A stretch of DNA of 64,000 nt from Spirometra erinaceieuropaei (Eukaryota; Platyhelminthes; Cestoda; Diphyllobothriidea; Diphyllobothriidae): assembly GCA_902702965.1 (NCBI GenBank), contig CACRXP010000194.1:202587-266586 (forward strand), written 5' to 3'. Below are positions 11,004 through 21,949 of this stretch, one piece after another. The notes beneath the pieces are model-generated. The model saw only the letters and a program-made list of their open reading frames with translations. It was not told the origin of the DNA and did no database searches. The translations under genes and the position numbers were made by a program. Position 1 is the first letter of the stretch. Each line of letters opens with the position of its first letter.

Positions 11004-11752
11004 TTTCAGTTTATTCAGTTTATTTGGTAAGGATAATAGGCAAAGCCTTTGAAAACCCTATTGATTACATGTCAGCTCGTTAGAAATAACTGTACACGAA
11101 CAAAAAATATTCACTATAAAAACAGTACTTGGTTCATTTGAGTAGCATTGTCTCAGAGGAAATATTTGTGGGGACCAGGGGTATTAGTTCAGATTCAGAC
11201 CGTCGAGGGAAAACAGGGGACACAAATAATCATCCAAGCGTTTCTTGAAGAGTTGCAGGGATGTAGCCTCCACGACTGACTGAAGGAGATCGTTCCATTT
11301 CTCCACTACCCTCTGCGTGAAAAACTCGGAACGAAGATTCAGCCTGGACATTGTTGTCCGTAACTTCATCGAGTGACCACGAAGATTGGGTGAAAGATGC
11401 CACTGAAACATGTCCTCAAATTTAAGTCCATACTCAAGGCCATGTATTATCTTGTAGACGAGGATAAGATCACCTCTTTGCCGCCTGTAACACAGATGGA
11501 ATAAATTAAGGCAATTCAGTCTGTCTGTGTAGGAATGGCTTTTTAGACCGTTTACCAGCTTGGTTGCACGCCGTTGTACCCGTTCGAGGCATTCTTGGTC
11601 CTTTACCAGCCATGGCCGCCATGCTTGTATGCCATATTCTAAGTGGGACCGAACAAATGTGCCGTAAACTCTCCCAAAAAGGTCTTGGTCAAAATTTACG
11701 AAAGCCCTTTTTATTGCATGCAGCACTCCCATGGCGTTTTTTGCAGCCTTGT
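11004..11752 (-). mobile_element. LINE E: 5'-truncated LINE inserted in gypsy G1
   Basis: The minus strand encodes the C-terminal half of a LINE RT (KAAKNAMGVLHAIKRAFVNF, RSHLEYGIQAWRPW, LERVQRRATKLVNGLKSH, RVVEKWNDLLQSVV) and a 3' UTR ending AATAAACTGAATAAACTGAA. GACAG flanks it on both sides (10999-11003 and 11753-11757), a candidate 5-bp target-site duplication. Taking out the LINE and one GACAG brings the two halves of the gypsy polyprotein into one frame. The insertion also fuses gypsy RT codons to LINE codons in a single 240-codon open frame (11906-11184). Confidence 0.88.
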
Positions 11753-12450
11753 GACAGAAATCACGAATTGCTTCAATCTTGGATGACAGGGGAAGTAAGC
11801 CTTCAGAGTTGACATGATGGCCGGGAAATTCAAGCGAAGACACACAGAGCACGCACTTGGAGGGGTTAATGGTAGTGTCAAACTTGTCGAGGACGTCAAA
11901 CACCAAGGCAAGTTACTCCTTTTGTTCTTCAGCATTCTGGCTGGCCACCAACAGGTCATCGATGTAGGCGTACAAAAACGGTAGGCCACGTAAGACATGG
12001 TCACCAAACCTCTGGAATATTTGGGTGGCATTAAGAAGACCGAAAGCATACGGATGAATTCACAGAGGCCAAAATATGTAGTGATAGTAGTTTTGGGATA
12101 TCCTCATAGACGATCGGAGTCTGATAAAAGGCATGCCTTAAGTCAATCTTCGAGAAAACCTCTTTTCCAAAAAGGGCCCCAGCAAAATCCTGAAGATGAG
12201 GCATAGGATACCGATCGGGAATGGTGACGTTGTTGAGGGCACGATAGCCGCCACAGGGTCTCCTGTTGCCTGATGTCGCCTTAGGCACCATGTGCAGGGG
12301 TGACACCCAGGGACTCTCGGACGGTCGAATGATTCCCAGTTACATCATTTGTTCAAAATCCGCCTTCACAGCCTGAAAACAGACCGGCGCAAGTGGTATA
12401 CGCTGAGTGAACACAGGAGGACCTGAGGTGCGGATGTGGTGCACAACATC
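11753..12450 (-). pseudogene. Gypsy G1 reverse transcriptase
   Basis: Motifs in order on the minus strand: SPLHMVPKATSGNRRPCGGY, RALNNVTIPDRYPMPHLQDF, FGKEVFSKIDLRHAFYQTP (first catalytic Asp in KIDL), then in another frame the YAYIDDLLVAS region at about 11950 and KFDTTINPSKCVLCVSSLEF, FPGHHVNSEGLLPLSSKIEA. N-terminal to it (12306-12450) lies PVFTQRIPLAPVCFQAVKAD. Several frameshifts separate the motifs. It is closely related to G2 at 51.8-52.2 kb. Confidence 0.85.
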
Positions 12451-12549
12451 ATGTTGAATCTCACCACTGCGAAACTGTGGGTTGGCTATGTTGGGGTGTT
12501 TAGGATGCAGTTCCCGAAAATGGCTATCAATGGCTGCATTTAGGACACA

Positions 12550-12960
12550 TAAATTTCAGCAAGTAGTGAAGGGAGTTAAACCGTGAACAGAGAGACGTTG
12601 TGCGGTCGAGGAGTTGGGGACGTTAGCGGTCAACAGGGAGGTCGGACTCAGTAAGAAAATCCGGGCCGGAGATTACATGTGGGGCATAGATAATCGCAAC
12701 GATTCAGGAGATAGACCGACAAAGACCAATATCTAGGGTGAAGGACAGGTTACCAAAAGTGAGAATGACGGAACTCTTGGCAGCTTGAAGATGAATACCA
12801 GAGTTGAGGAAACGATGATAGTCAGGAGTTGGCAGAACATCACTAATTTGGGCTCCTGTGCCCACAAGAAAACGTCTGCGAGTCTCACTGTCAAAACATA
12901 GAAAGTGCGGTCAGAGCCGGAAGAGCCAGATAAAATGGTCATCTCTATTCTCTGGCTGAA
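12550..12960 (-). pseudogene. Gypsy G1 protease region
   Basis: The minus strand around 12905-12820 reads FDSETRRRFLVGTGAQISDV followed by LPTP, the retropepsin active-site segment, but with GTG where the catalytic triplet DTG is expected. Downstream SVILTFGNLSFTLDIGL-like traces fit the gypsy protease domain. Loss of the Asp would inactivate the protease. Confidence 0.65.
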
Positions 12961-13515
12961 TGGTTTCTCTGCTTGGACCTGAACGAGGCATATCGACAGG
13001 CTTGCGCACCGAAATTGATATGGCACCAACAAGCATCGGCTATTCGAGGTCGCGAACGGGAACGAAGCCGGGTAGATGAGAGACTAGAGGTAAGGCGTAC
13101 AAGCGGAGGTTTTGCGAAAGTCATCTCTTCTGCGGTAGCCGCCATCTGCGTCGCAATCTGCTCACTTGGCGTCGGTAGCGAGGAAATGGGGAGCTAAGTA
13201 AAAGAGGACGGTTGGGAATGCCGCACCTCCAACATCCTGTCCGTCATCTCGGCTAGCTGACAGACCCAGAGATCTTCTGAGCCATATACCACAACTGTTT
13301 GAACGTCAGCTGGCAGATGATCCATGAAAATTTCCCTGAAAAGCTTATCGTCGATTTCGAGCTCACCGCGAAGTCCTTGTATCCTTCTAAGAAGTTCGGC
13401 GAGTTTTCGGTCATCCAAACACTCCTCGCGAAATAGCTGGTGATATCGATGGCGGTCAGGCACAACATGGAGTCAAAGAAGTGCTGTCTTAAGCTGCGTG
13501 CAGGGTTGGTCGGCT
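12961..13515 (-). pseudogene. Gypsy G1 gag region
   Basis: The frame 13463-13194 reads RHRYHQLFREECLDDRKLAE, LLRRIQGLRG, LFREIFMDHLPADVQTVV, LAEMTDRMLEV, which is the retrotransposon gag capsid-like pattern (LxxLLRxM...LPxxVQ...LAxxAD). After it, near 13030, a CWCHINFGAQACRYASF block looks like the C-rich nucleocapsid end. The start of gag is cut by LINE Y copy 2. Confidence 0.65.
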
Positions 13516-13519
13516 GGGG

Positions 13520-14270
13520 GACTCTGAATCAATAAACAGAACAATAAATTGTTTTGTTCAATAACCTTGAGGGTCTTACCATAACAAATAAAACAAATTT
13601 TCTTGGGAATTTTAGGACAGGTAAACAGAATATGTACAGTACTGAATTCAACCTCTTTGAGTAAGCAGTCTGATAAGAAAAGTGATTAGCGGACAGCGAG
13701 AAAATCCTCGATCGGATGAACAAAATGAATGTGATTGGATTAACTTTAAAGGAGAAGAAAACTATTGTTCATGAAAGGGTATTAATGCTTATAGAAGTGT
13801 AGTTCAAGTTTCCACTTGAACAAGCAAAACACATATTATCTGCCACTAAATCCCAGGAGGACGCTTCTGGAAATCAAGAAGCAGAGCGCTGGGGAACGAG
13901 ACGGTCAAAAGTGCCTTTCTTCTTTTCGATGCAAGGCATTTGCGTAATTTCGGTTCGAATACCGATAACTTGGGCGATGACCTAGGTTCTGGTGGAAGAG
14001 TATTCCAAGGAAAGGCATAATTGGAAGCAAACAGAGGGAGCGCCTAGATGTAGAACCACGAGGCGGCGGAATCTCCATAGAGGAGTTACGCATGGCATAA
14101 AACCGATTTCTCGGACTGAGAGTGTCAAATAACTGAAGATTGGAGCTAGATTTGATGCGGAACAGGAACAAAGATCAACTTCGTATCTTCTAATCCATAA
14201 AAACAGTACCCGTCAAGTGACATCTCTCAGTATAAGAAACACTGGATGAAGCTTGAGAGAAAACCCGAAT
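13520..14270 (-). mobile_element. LINE Y copy 2: 3' end, inserted in gypsy G1
   Basis: It matches the 2620-3780 fragment block by block: the minus-strand tail domain reads FRIKSSSNLQLFDTLSPRN and, in the other frame, FLGILFHQNLGHRPSYRY where copy 1 has the homologous frame. The plus strand shares CACTAAATCCCAGGAGGAC with copy 1 (3379 and 13845). It sits between the gag region and the 5' LTR-like repeat of G1, so it is a second nested LINE fragment in that element. Confidence 0.65.
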
Positions 14271-14671
14271 ATTTTCGATTTTATTACAGCCACATACGTT
14301 GATTAAACCAAAAAGAGGTGGCAGCATTCAGGGACGGAAAGAAAAAAACATATGATAAAGTCTTCGCTTCATTTCCGCAAGGAAAACATTATGTGATATG
14401 AACCCACATGTCTGTGCAGGTTTGGCAGAGGTTCTGTCTGCATGGATGATACAGCAAGCTTATTTCTACAAATTAAATCTAAGTCCTTTAGGTAAAGCAT
14501 TCTGAAAGTGGGTTATTCTAAAAAATTAAAGGACCTGGAAGCATCCCAGCACCAAGAAACATTACACCACACTTGGACGATGAAAACTATATCTGTCCTG
14601 TTGGAGCCCATTTGCTTAAGCGTAGTAAATCGTAGATTTGAGTGGAATTGTACGCGAGATAAGAACCAATA
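14271..14671 (-). other. Probable gypsy G1 leader
   Basis: Non-coding DNA between LINE Y copy 2 and the LTR-like repeat. By position it is the 5' leader of G1. I could not identify a primer-binding site with certainty. Confidence 0.3.
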
Positions 14672-15063
14672 AGGAACTGCACAGTGGTTGGCTAACTATT
14701 TTCGACGAGTGAAAGCACGTGAAAATGTGACGCGCGTTCGCATCCAAAGGTCACCACTTTAGCGAGCCTAGCCAATCAGTAACACGAACCCACGCCTAAA
14801 ACCAGGTTGAGAAGACCCTAGCGAAACGACTTCACTAGAGCAGACTAAAACTGTCAACACCGCTTAGTGAAGAACAAAGGCACGGAATGGAAATTAACTC
14901 TGTGATAGCGAAATTCACGCCAGTCGGAGCCTCCGCATAACCCTTACATAGACACGACCTTTAACAAAAGTGAATGAATGCGAATTTAGGAAATGCTTGA
15001 CAAGTAGAATAATTATAAAAAGTTGTGTTTAAACAAAAACTATGACGAAGGCCTGCAACACTG
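14672..15063 (-). repeat. LTR-like direct repeat, 5' side of gypsy G1
   Basis: Partner of the repeat at 9150-9530, in the same orientation, with similarity clearest over 14755-15063. The pair has diverged visibly, indicating an old insertion. On the minus strand this copy starts TGTTGCAGG. Confidence 0.6.
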
Positions 15064-15984
15064 AATTATTGTATTTTTAAACTACGTAGTACTTTGAGTT
15101 TCCTCGGCGAACCTATTCGCAACAAGTCCAGGGACTTCCTTTTATTTCAACTCTAGCACAAAACATGTAGATAAGCAGATACTGTTAATACAATAAAACC
15201 AAATATGTTGTTTTGTCGGGTGGGTTTATCTGCAATATTTGCCCAATTCCGAAAGGCAGTTGAAGACGAAAATTCGTCGAGCTTGGTGAAGGTTGATAGC
15301 TTGATCTAGTATGTATCTCGAGGTGGTTGTGGAAGAGAAAGAGGATATTCAACGAATTTGAAATATCAGAAAGAATCGTATCTTTTAATTAGAATTTTAA
15401 AATATTTTCGCAAAATTTCCCTCCGCTCTACAACGTGATTTATTCAGCTTTTGCAGCTAGCTTCATCTGTACCATTCAGATGGCACGTGAGAATACCAGC
15501 ATCCAACTCGGATTTCGACGTTGAGGCAAAACTATAGAAAGGGGTGTCGTGCCACTTCTCCTTAGATGTGCCGAGTCCGTGTCAGTGTCCTTTAGGCACT
15601 TTGAATTGACCCTCCGTAATGGCCTTGATGTACGAGGACACATTTTGACCTTCTTTCGAATTCCCTCTTATGTTACTGCAGCAGTGGCGGCTGCTCAGCA
15701 GGCAGGCTGTAAGTTATCTACCTTAAAATTTTATCTTAGATAGTATCGGCTTTCGACCAAAATTTCATAATATGTTTTTTCCATATATCGTGTGGGTTAA
15801 GCATGCCTAAAACAACGTCACACGATTTTGTATTAAAACCAGGCCCTGCCAACACGTGGCCCAATCCCTGCCAGCACGTGGCCCCCTCTTGAAAGGGGTC
15901 CAAGGAAGGGCTATGAGGGGGCCAGCCCCCTCGAAGTTTTCTCGTCGTTAATGCACCAGTAACAGGCATTACTCCGTGAATAAG
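15064..15984. other. No gene recognised
   Basis: AT-rich single-copy-looking sequence. Short frames at 15549-15743 and 15736-15969 show no motif. At 15845-15895 a short tandem pair (GCCAACACGTGGCCC and GCCAGCACGTGGCCC) is visible. Confidence 0.3.
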
Positions 15985-16022
15985 CGTGGCCGAGTGGTAA
16001 GATATCTTACCACTCGGCCACG
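15985..16022. repeat. Perfect 38-bp palindrome made of a tRNA 5'-half (A-box) motif
   Basis: The 38 bases are identical to their own reverse complement with no loop. Each arm is CGTGGCCGAGTGGTAAGAT, which resembles the first bases of eukaryotic tRNA-Ser/Leu genes (GGCCGAGTGG is the D-arm/A-box core). No T-arm or anticodon arm follows, so it is not a tRNA gene. Confidence 0.85.
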
Positions 16023-16368
16023 GTTGGGCTAGGTGTGGCCCTGTCCCAAAGTCATTTCAGATTGATACAGAAACAATTGCTTGTTTCAAATTATGCATTT
16101 AGCTGCTAAGGTAACCTTTATTAAGACCAAACTACATAAAATTAAGTATACAAAGTAGCCCTCGTCGTTTAAACGTCCCGTCATTATGGCATGTCTTAAC
16201 TTCGTCCTAGCTCTACCCGTACTGTGGTACGTAGTCTATTGCCTCTCTGATATGGGATATTACTGTCTGTGCTAATTACAGGAAACAGGAAAACGTTTAA
16301 AGGCGAGTTTCCATGCGCATTTTTTGGGAGACTTGGCCAATTGGACCACATCCGCCCCTGCTACACCG

Positions 16369-16433
16369 AGCCCAACCCAGCCCAACCCTAGCCAACCCCA
16401 GCCTAATTGGGCCGGGCTGGGCTGGGTTGGGCT
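16369..16433. repeat. Inverted repeat of AGCCCAACCC units
   Basis: The 20-bp left arm at 16369-16388 (two AGCCCAACCC units) pairs with 16414-16433 with one mismatch; the 25-bp spacer holds further CCAACCCC units. It could form a GC-rich hairpin. Confidence 0.8.
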
Positions 16434-17005
16434 GGTACTGGCAGGAAAGGATTACCGTTGACGAGTTTCCAGCAGCATCCATCTGTTCTGAGTGAGCGAT
16501 TTTTTGTCTAGCATATAAAAATGAGAGAAGAGAGAGGGACCTTCAAGCCAAAAGATGTATTTTGCGGCTTATAAAAGTGATCATATGAGATCCCCGACCG
16601 AACCCTAATAGCATGTCTATATCGACAGGATGTAGCGTGGATATCGATAAGTCCGTATATGTACATCGCCTGATATCGACTTTGACCATTTTGCATATAT
16701 AACTCTGGCATTGTTATGTCGACAGAGACTGATGCGTGCGAAAAGGGCAGCTGTGCTATTCACACTAAATACATATTTAACGCATACCCCTTTCTTCTAT
16801 TATAATACATTCTAATACATTTAGCCTGTTATACCATGTATTTGCCACTCCCGAGTACTTCAAAACCACAAGCAAACCTACGAATACCGTAAGATAAATT
16901 AATGGTTATTTTCGGAATTTTTATAACTAATGTATAGAAAAGTAGTAAAAAATCGTAAGAAATTGTCATCTGTCTCTATTCAGCAGCTGCCGTCATGCAT
17001 TGGAG

Positions 17006-17533
17006 TCAAAGTAGACAGTTCTGGTACGTGCTTCGGAATTTAGGGATATGTAAGATATATATCCTAAACTGCATGCATATGCATGTAATTGTCAATTGAC
17101 TTCCTTGAAGTTTTTTTCGGCGGCGTCGAGGAACCGCTTCAGTCTTTTCGTGAACGCGGTCTCTAATGCATAGGGGTCCGTCCGCTCCTCTCTGTTCCAC
17201 CTTATGTAAATGTCTGCTTGGTGTAACTTTAAGGAAGTTAACCAGTAACTCACCTGTAATTAGTTCGTATAGCTCCGAGCTGCAAAGGGCTTCCTTTTTC
17301 CTACGACCACGGAAATTCATGTTTAGGGCGATATCATCGTCAAATAGAGCAAAAAAATGCGTTTGCCGAAATCCTTTGTATTTCGCCCTCCGAGGCGTGC
17401 AAGGTATAACTCCTAAAGGAGAAGAATAACCACCCGAATCCTGTATACCGGCTTCCCTTGAAGCTCTGTGTTTAATAACTTTCTCTCCACCTCCATAAAT
17501 TCTCGCGAACGACTGATCGGCCGCTCGATAGGG
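17006..17533 (-). CDS. Unidentified open reading frame, possible host exon
   Basis: The minus strand is open for about 175 codons from a stop at 17534-17536 to a stop at 17006. The peptide is rich in basic residues and lacks transposon hallmarks: FARIYGGGEKVIKHR, THFFALFDDDIALNMNFRGR, LCSSELYELITGELLVNFLK, DGPLCIRDRVHEKTEAVP, then RRRRKK. The first Met in frame is at 17320, mid-frame, so a single-exon protein starting there would lose half of it; the whole could instead be an exon with an upstream acceptor. I do not recognise the family. It could also be a piece of an uncommon transposon. Confidence 0.35.
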   Translation of the reverse strand, partial: PYRAADQSFARIYGGGEKVIKHRASREAGIQDSGGYSSPLGVIPCTPRRAKYKGFRQTHFFALFDDDIALNMNFRGRRKKEALCSSELYELITGELLVNFLKVTPSRHLHKVEQRGADGPLCIRDRVHEKTEAVPRRRRKKLQGSQLTITCICMQFRIYILHIPKFRSTYQNCLL

Positions 17534-18690
17534 TTAGCAGCTTTATGTCTATAAATTGGCGACTGAGCGGGAGGGAAGGGTGCTGCTGGATTTTCTAGCC
17601 ACCCACAACCCTTTTATTATACCACTATGAACTAGATGATGTGATTTGCTGGCGCAAGACAAACTCGCATATTCTAATGCGTGTGCACACAATTTGAACT
17701 GCGCAATAAAAATTTGAGGACACAGTTTGGAAATTTCCTATCTTGATAGTAAGGAAGTCCCATTTACATGCACATTAATGTCAAATCGTACAGAACTCTC
17801 ATCCAGGGGTTGTAGTGAACAAAACTGTGGCTTAGGTCACACAAGAAAGCCTCTGATTTTGACCGGAAAATATAAACATCTACCAAAACTAGATCAATAA
17901 TGCGGTGGCGTGTGAGGCGGATCAGTGTGGTTGGGTGGGATGGTTATGTGCGATAGTACAATTAAACAGTGCAAAACAGGTGAATAGAGGGACGATGCTT
18001 TGAAGGTATCGGCTGGCGCAACAAGCATTTTGATAGATTCAAAATAGGCTGGTTTAAGCCTATACATATACATGGTTTCAATTTTGTCAGTTTTTTTGAG
18101 TAGCGTAATATTTATCCCCCTTGTGGTAAACTTTAAATTGGCTATCGTAAGAGAAACACAGACGCTTGCAAACTGCGTCGTTCCGAACGAAAACGATGAG
18201 GACAGATTTGAGGTCCTCTTTCACAAATATAGGTTTGGGTATTTATGTAGTGGAATTTGGAAGCGGTTAAGCCATGCATTTTTTCATTTCTTGTACAAAA
18301 CTATTCAATATGCTGTCGTCTATATTGGAAGATCATACGAATTTTTCTGCATAGGCGAAAGGGTGTACGATAAATGATAACGAATTTGGTACATTGCACG
18401 TTCCCCTTGACAGAAGATTGAATGTCTAGAAAATGCGTCTAGGTGGGGCATCAGCGTTTTTTGAGGTCGCAATGTAGACACTCGACGAGGGCACTGGGAA
18501 TATGTCGATATGCAGTTGTAATTAAATGTATACAGTCAAACAGACCGTTTTACACACAGACAAGGGCGAATTAAAAATGAGTGCCGCCTTCCGTGATAAC
18601 TTTAGCTAGCACACCGAAATTCGCAATCAAGTAATGCGGCAGGACTTTGCAGTACTTTCTGTTGAAGCAGTTAAAAGAGGAAGTCCGCCA
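17534..18690. other. No gene recognised
   Basis: AT-rich sequence. A 101-codon frame at 18072-18377 starts with a hydrophobic segment (SVFLSSVIFIPLVVNF) but has no other support. Confidence 0.25.
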
Positions 18691-20340
18691 GTCATCATAT
18701 AGGACGATCGACTGTTGTCAGGGTGTGTTCACGTGAAGGGGATGACGGGCCCATTAAATCCGTGTGGAGGTGGTCAAATTAAGCGCCGGAACAGTTGAAG
18801 GTACTTGATAAGAACATATGACAGTGATTTTTGTTTTTTGACGCACTGACCACTGTTTAATTTACATGGTAGGGTTGGGATTCATCATACACCAGATAAA
18901 ACGGACAGCTATCAATTTTCAACCAGTTATGAACCCTGAATCCGAAAGCAAGTCAAAGTTATCAAGCTAGTGGTGCATCTCGAAGTTGCAGAATAGTAGG
19001 GCTACGAACTTGTCCCTTATTTAGAGGCCTGGAATCTTGACAATGTCAAATGTAACTATCAGATTTCTGATATCGAGATAAGGCATCACCAACAGCATTT
19101 CACTATAGCGAGCATATCGGAATGTCAAAAGTAAACTGACCAGTGTATTTGAACTGGCCCTGGACGGATATCGATCCGGTTCGTCCATGGGAGTGAGGAT
19201 AAGTATTTTGGTCGGCTCAGCTGGAAATCTCTGCCCTCTAAAGGATCGTGGAAATGACGAACAATCAGATCGATGGCTATATGTTTGACGAAGAAAGTAC
19301 AATAACATATCTAGATCTGTTGTGACTCATGTGAGAAAAACAACTGCTCTAATTCCTTATGCACATTTTGACACAAGACTGCGCTGGCAGCATTTTTGAC
19401 GCATCACTGACCAGAATAATTGTTGTCCTAGTGTCAGGACAGAGGTGATGAAGCATGATGGTACCAGCAAGAACTTTGTGAGCTGCCGGTCAAAGTTCGA
19501 CTAGGTTTCTTCTAGACTTCGAAGGAACAGTCAGAAGAGTCAGTGTATCGGCGCGGTCGGGAATTATGCGTAGATAGCAATTTATATGACCGACAATACG
19601 CAATGATGCAGCCGTCTAATTATTTTGGGAGCAGGGAATGACAAAATGCTTTGCACTTTCTCCGGGGCTGGAGCGATTTATATTTTTCGACCTAATAGCC
19701 AAGGGCATTAAGAAAAGTGACGCCAAAAGGCATTTACTGACTTTTAAATGACGTAAGTGCAGTGCATGTTCTTCTGTTGAATTACTTGTGACGAGTATGC
19801 TATCAATGTAACCAAAAGCCGATGGACGGTCGCGTCATACCTGATCGATGAAGCGTTGAAATGATTGAGTCGCGTTGTGCGAATCAAAAGGTACGCGAAG
19901 GAATTCAAAAAAACGAGCAGGTGCCGCGAATTCAATCCTAGAAATATCTTCCTCAGCCGGCGAGATGTGATGCTATACTTTCACGTGGTCGATCTCCTAA
20001 TAGATGACTTTGCAAGGCAGCAGGAAAGGGAAATCAAGGATATGTGGGACCGAATGTCGACCTTGGGTAGTCGTTCTGTTCAAGTCACGATAATCACTAC
20101 ATAGCCTCTAATAATCAAGAGATATTTTGACCACCATATGCGGTGAAGAGACTTATGGACTTGACGAAAGACACATACTTCCCAAATTTATCATAAATAC
20201 TCGAATTCATTTATCACCGTCCGAAGATTTTCAAAATGACGTCTGCGCGGATGAGAGCATACGAGTTGTTCTGTATCAATACTGTGATATCAGACTGTGT
20301 GCTGAACTTGTTCGGTCAACTGGTAATGTTTAACGAGGTA
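18691..20340 (-). mobile_element. Gypsy G3: heavily decayed Ty3/gypsy element
   Basis: Motifs appear in gypsy order from high to low coordinate on the minus strand, in changing frames: about 20100-20050 DYRDLNRTTTQGRHSVPHIL; about 19990 DHVKV; 19905-19855 FFEFLRVPFDSHNATQSFQR then FIDQV; about 19815 FGYIDSILVTSNSTEEHALH, where the YIDD box has become YIDS; about 19430 TIILVSDASKMLPA (RNase H start); about 18790-18740 FDHLHTDLMGPSSPSREHT (integrase D-x-xGP turn). It is distinct from G1/G2 in the YIDDILVTSN block, so it is another gypsy lineage. No LTRs were identified. Confidence 0.75.
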
Positions 20341-21660
20341 CAAATAATCCTTCCAGATGTCAACAAGTGACGAACTTGAGATAGCTGCGCAAATTCCAAC
20401 AGAGGATTCAGATGTTAAAATACCAACTGTAACAATTTAGGTGGAGGTGTTAACTTAATTATGCGGCACTAGATTCATCGACAGAGCGAAATTGGGCATT
20501 AAAATCCGCCCCAATAATGAGCGAATGAACGTTAGTCTGGATGTATACACAACGGAATCTCATCGGAGCCCCAGACCAAATCCGCAGATAGTGTAACTGT
20601 TTGCGGTCCCCTATAAAAACTACGAAGGCTCGAGGCGGTACCGCTATAGAGGTGGAAGGACCCTTGCCTCCGTGCCCATGTTAACGAGTAATCGGAGACC
20701 ACTCAAGGTTTCGAGGACGTAGAAAAGGAGTCTGAGTGACTACTGTCCACTGCTGGTGACATGTACTCGCTGTCTTGCACTTCCATGCTTTCTGACCGTC
20801 AGTGCAACGATGTCCGTACGATGATTGTGAATGTTGTTCGCGAAAATTATAAATTCAAAGTCAATGCAATAAACTTCGGACCGATTGAAGTGGAACGCAC
20901 CGGTGTGACTTGAGTGCACTAAGGGCCTCCTGTGTCCTTCAAGCAACTGTGGTCTTTACGATGTGATTTAGCGATTGTAGTTGATAGGCCTGGTGACAGT
21001 GCTGCGCGTTAAAGGGCACAATAACAGAGCGAGGCCGGCGGGTGCGGTATTTCGTGTCCTGTATGATGAACAACATAGTAATCCCCCTCCTCCTACTCCC
21101 TCTCTTCCTCACTTTCATCGTCAGTATTGTTCCACTCTGACAACATATGCTTATCCTAGACTCTGCCTTTAAAGTCATCCCTTGTCCTTGGGCATTATTT
21201 TTTCCCACATCAGTAATTTATACTAGTTCGTTAGAGAGGAAGAAGTGAGACCTTTTCTGACGCTTTAAAATGTCGCGCGGCTTAAACTGTAGAGCTGCAT
21301 AACACACGTCTTACTGAGAGGGGAGAACGGATAGCACGTGCGGTGTAAGTCGATGAACGGCTGCGCTAGAACTTGAACTATGGGGGTTTTTGCGCATGAC
21401 TGTAGGGAATAGGAAGTTCAGTCTTATCGCCTGTGCAGCACTTTTCACAAGTACAGTGCTTCCTATTTTCAGAAAAGTAAGAGTTCGAACCCAAATGATT
21501 GAAAAAGACGAATAACAGGAGATACCCCAAGTAAAACAGCACGAATGCTCAGAAAGCGAGGGGCGGTGTTCATGAATTTCACATTTTATCACGGCGAAAG
21601 TACTTACACGCGCTTAGACATTTATCCTGCAGCATTTAATATTCACGACCACAACCGACA
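20341..21660. other. No gene recognised
   Basis: The first part may be the protease/gag side of gypsy G3, but nothing is readable. 20939-21208 has an open frame on the minus strand without motifs. Confidence 0.25.
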
Positions 21661-21667
21661 GGACATC

Positions 21668-21920
21668 GGGCCCCTGGCCCATCGGTAAGGCGTTTAGCCT
21701 GAAAACGCTCGACTACCGGAGAATCCGAGCTTGAAGTTCAGGTCCTGGATACCGGGCATTGGGCATGACTGGCTGGCTACGGTTAATAAGCCAATATTCT
21801 GCCGCTACATGACCTGGATGCGAGAAGTTCGGCTCACTAGTGCCCCCCGCCCTCCCCAGCGTTCCTCGTGTGCTTTCTGTTAGATACTTCTGCTTTGGAA
21901 CTTCAACTTTTTTAATCTCC
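21668..21920 (+). repeat. tRNA-derived SINE-like repeat
   Basis: The 5' part has an A-box-like TGGCCCATCGGTAAGGC and, about 60 nt on, a B-box-like AGTTCAGGTCC, correctly ordered and spaced. The 3' part is unrelated, with a C-rich stretch (21841-21860) and ends in a T-run. The phrase GGGCATGACTGGC also occurs, slightly changed, near 2864 (GGGCATGACTGGCC), suggesting a shared dispersed unit. Confidence 0.5.
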
Positions 21921-21949
21921 TCGGAAATTACTGTGCTAATGTGAAGTTA

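Noticed and set aside
11184..11906. 240-codon minus-strand open frame as a single gene
   Set aside because: Its first third is gypsy reverse transcriptase and the rest is the tail of a LINE. The junction is an insertion flanked by GACAG, so it is an accidental fusion.
15985..16022. A tRNA-Ser/Leu gene
   Set aside because: Only the first bases of the tRNA are present, mirrored. There is no anticodon arm, variable arm or T-arm.
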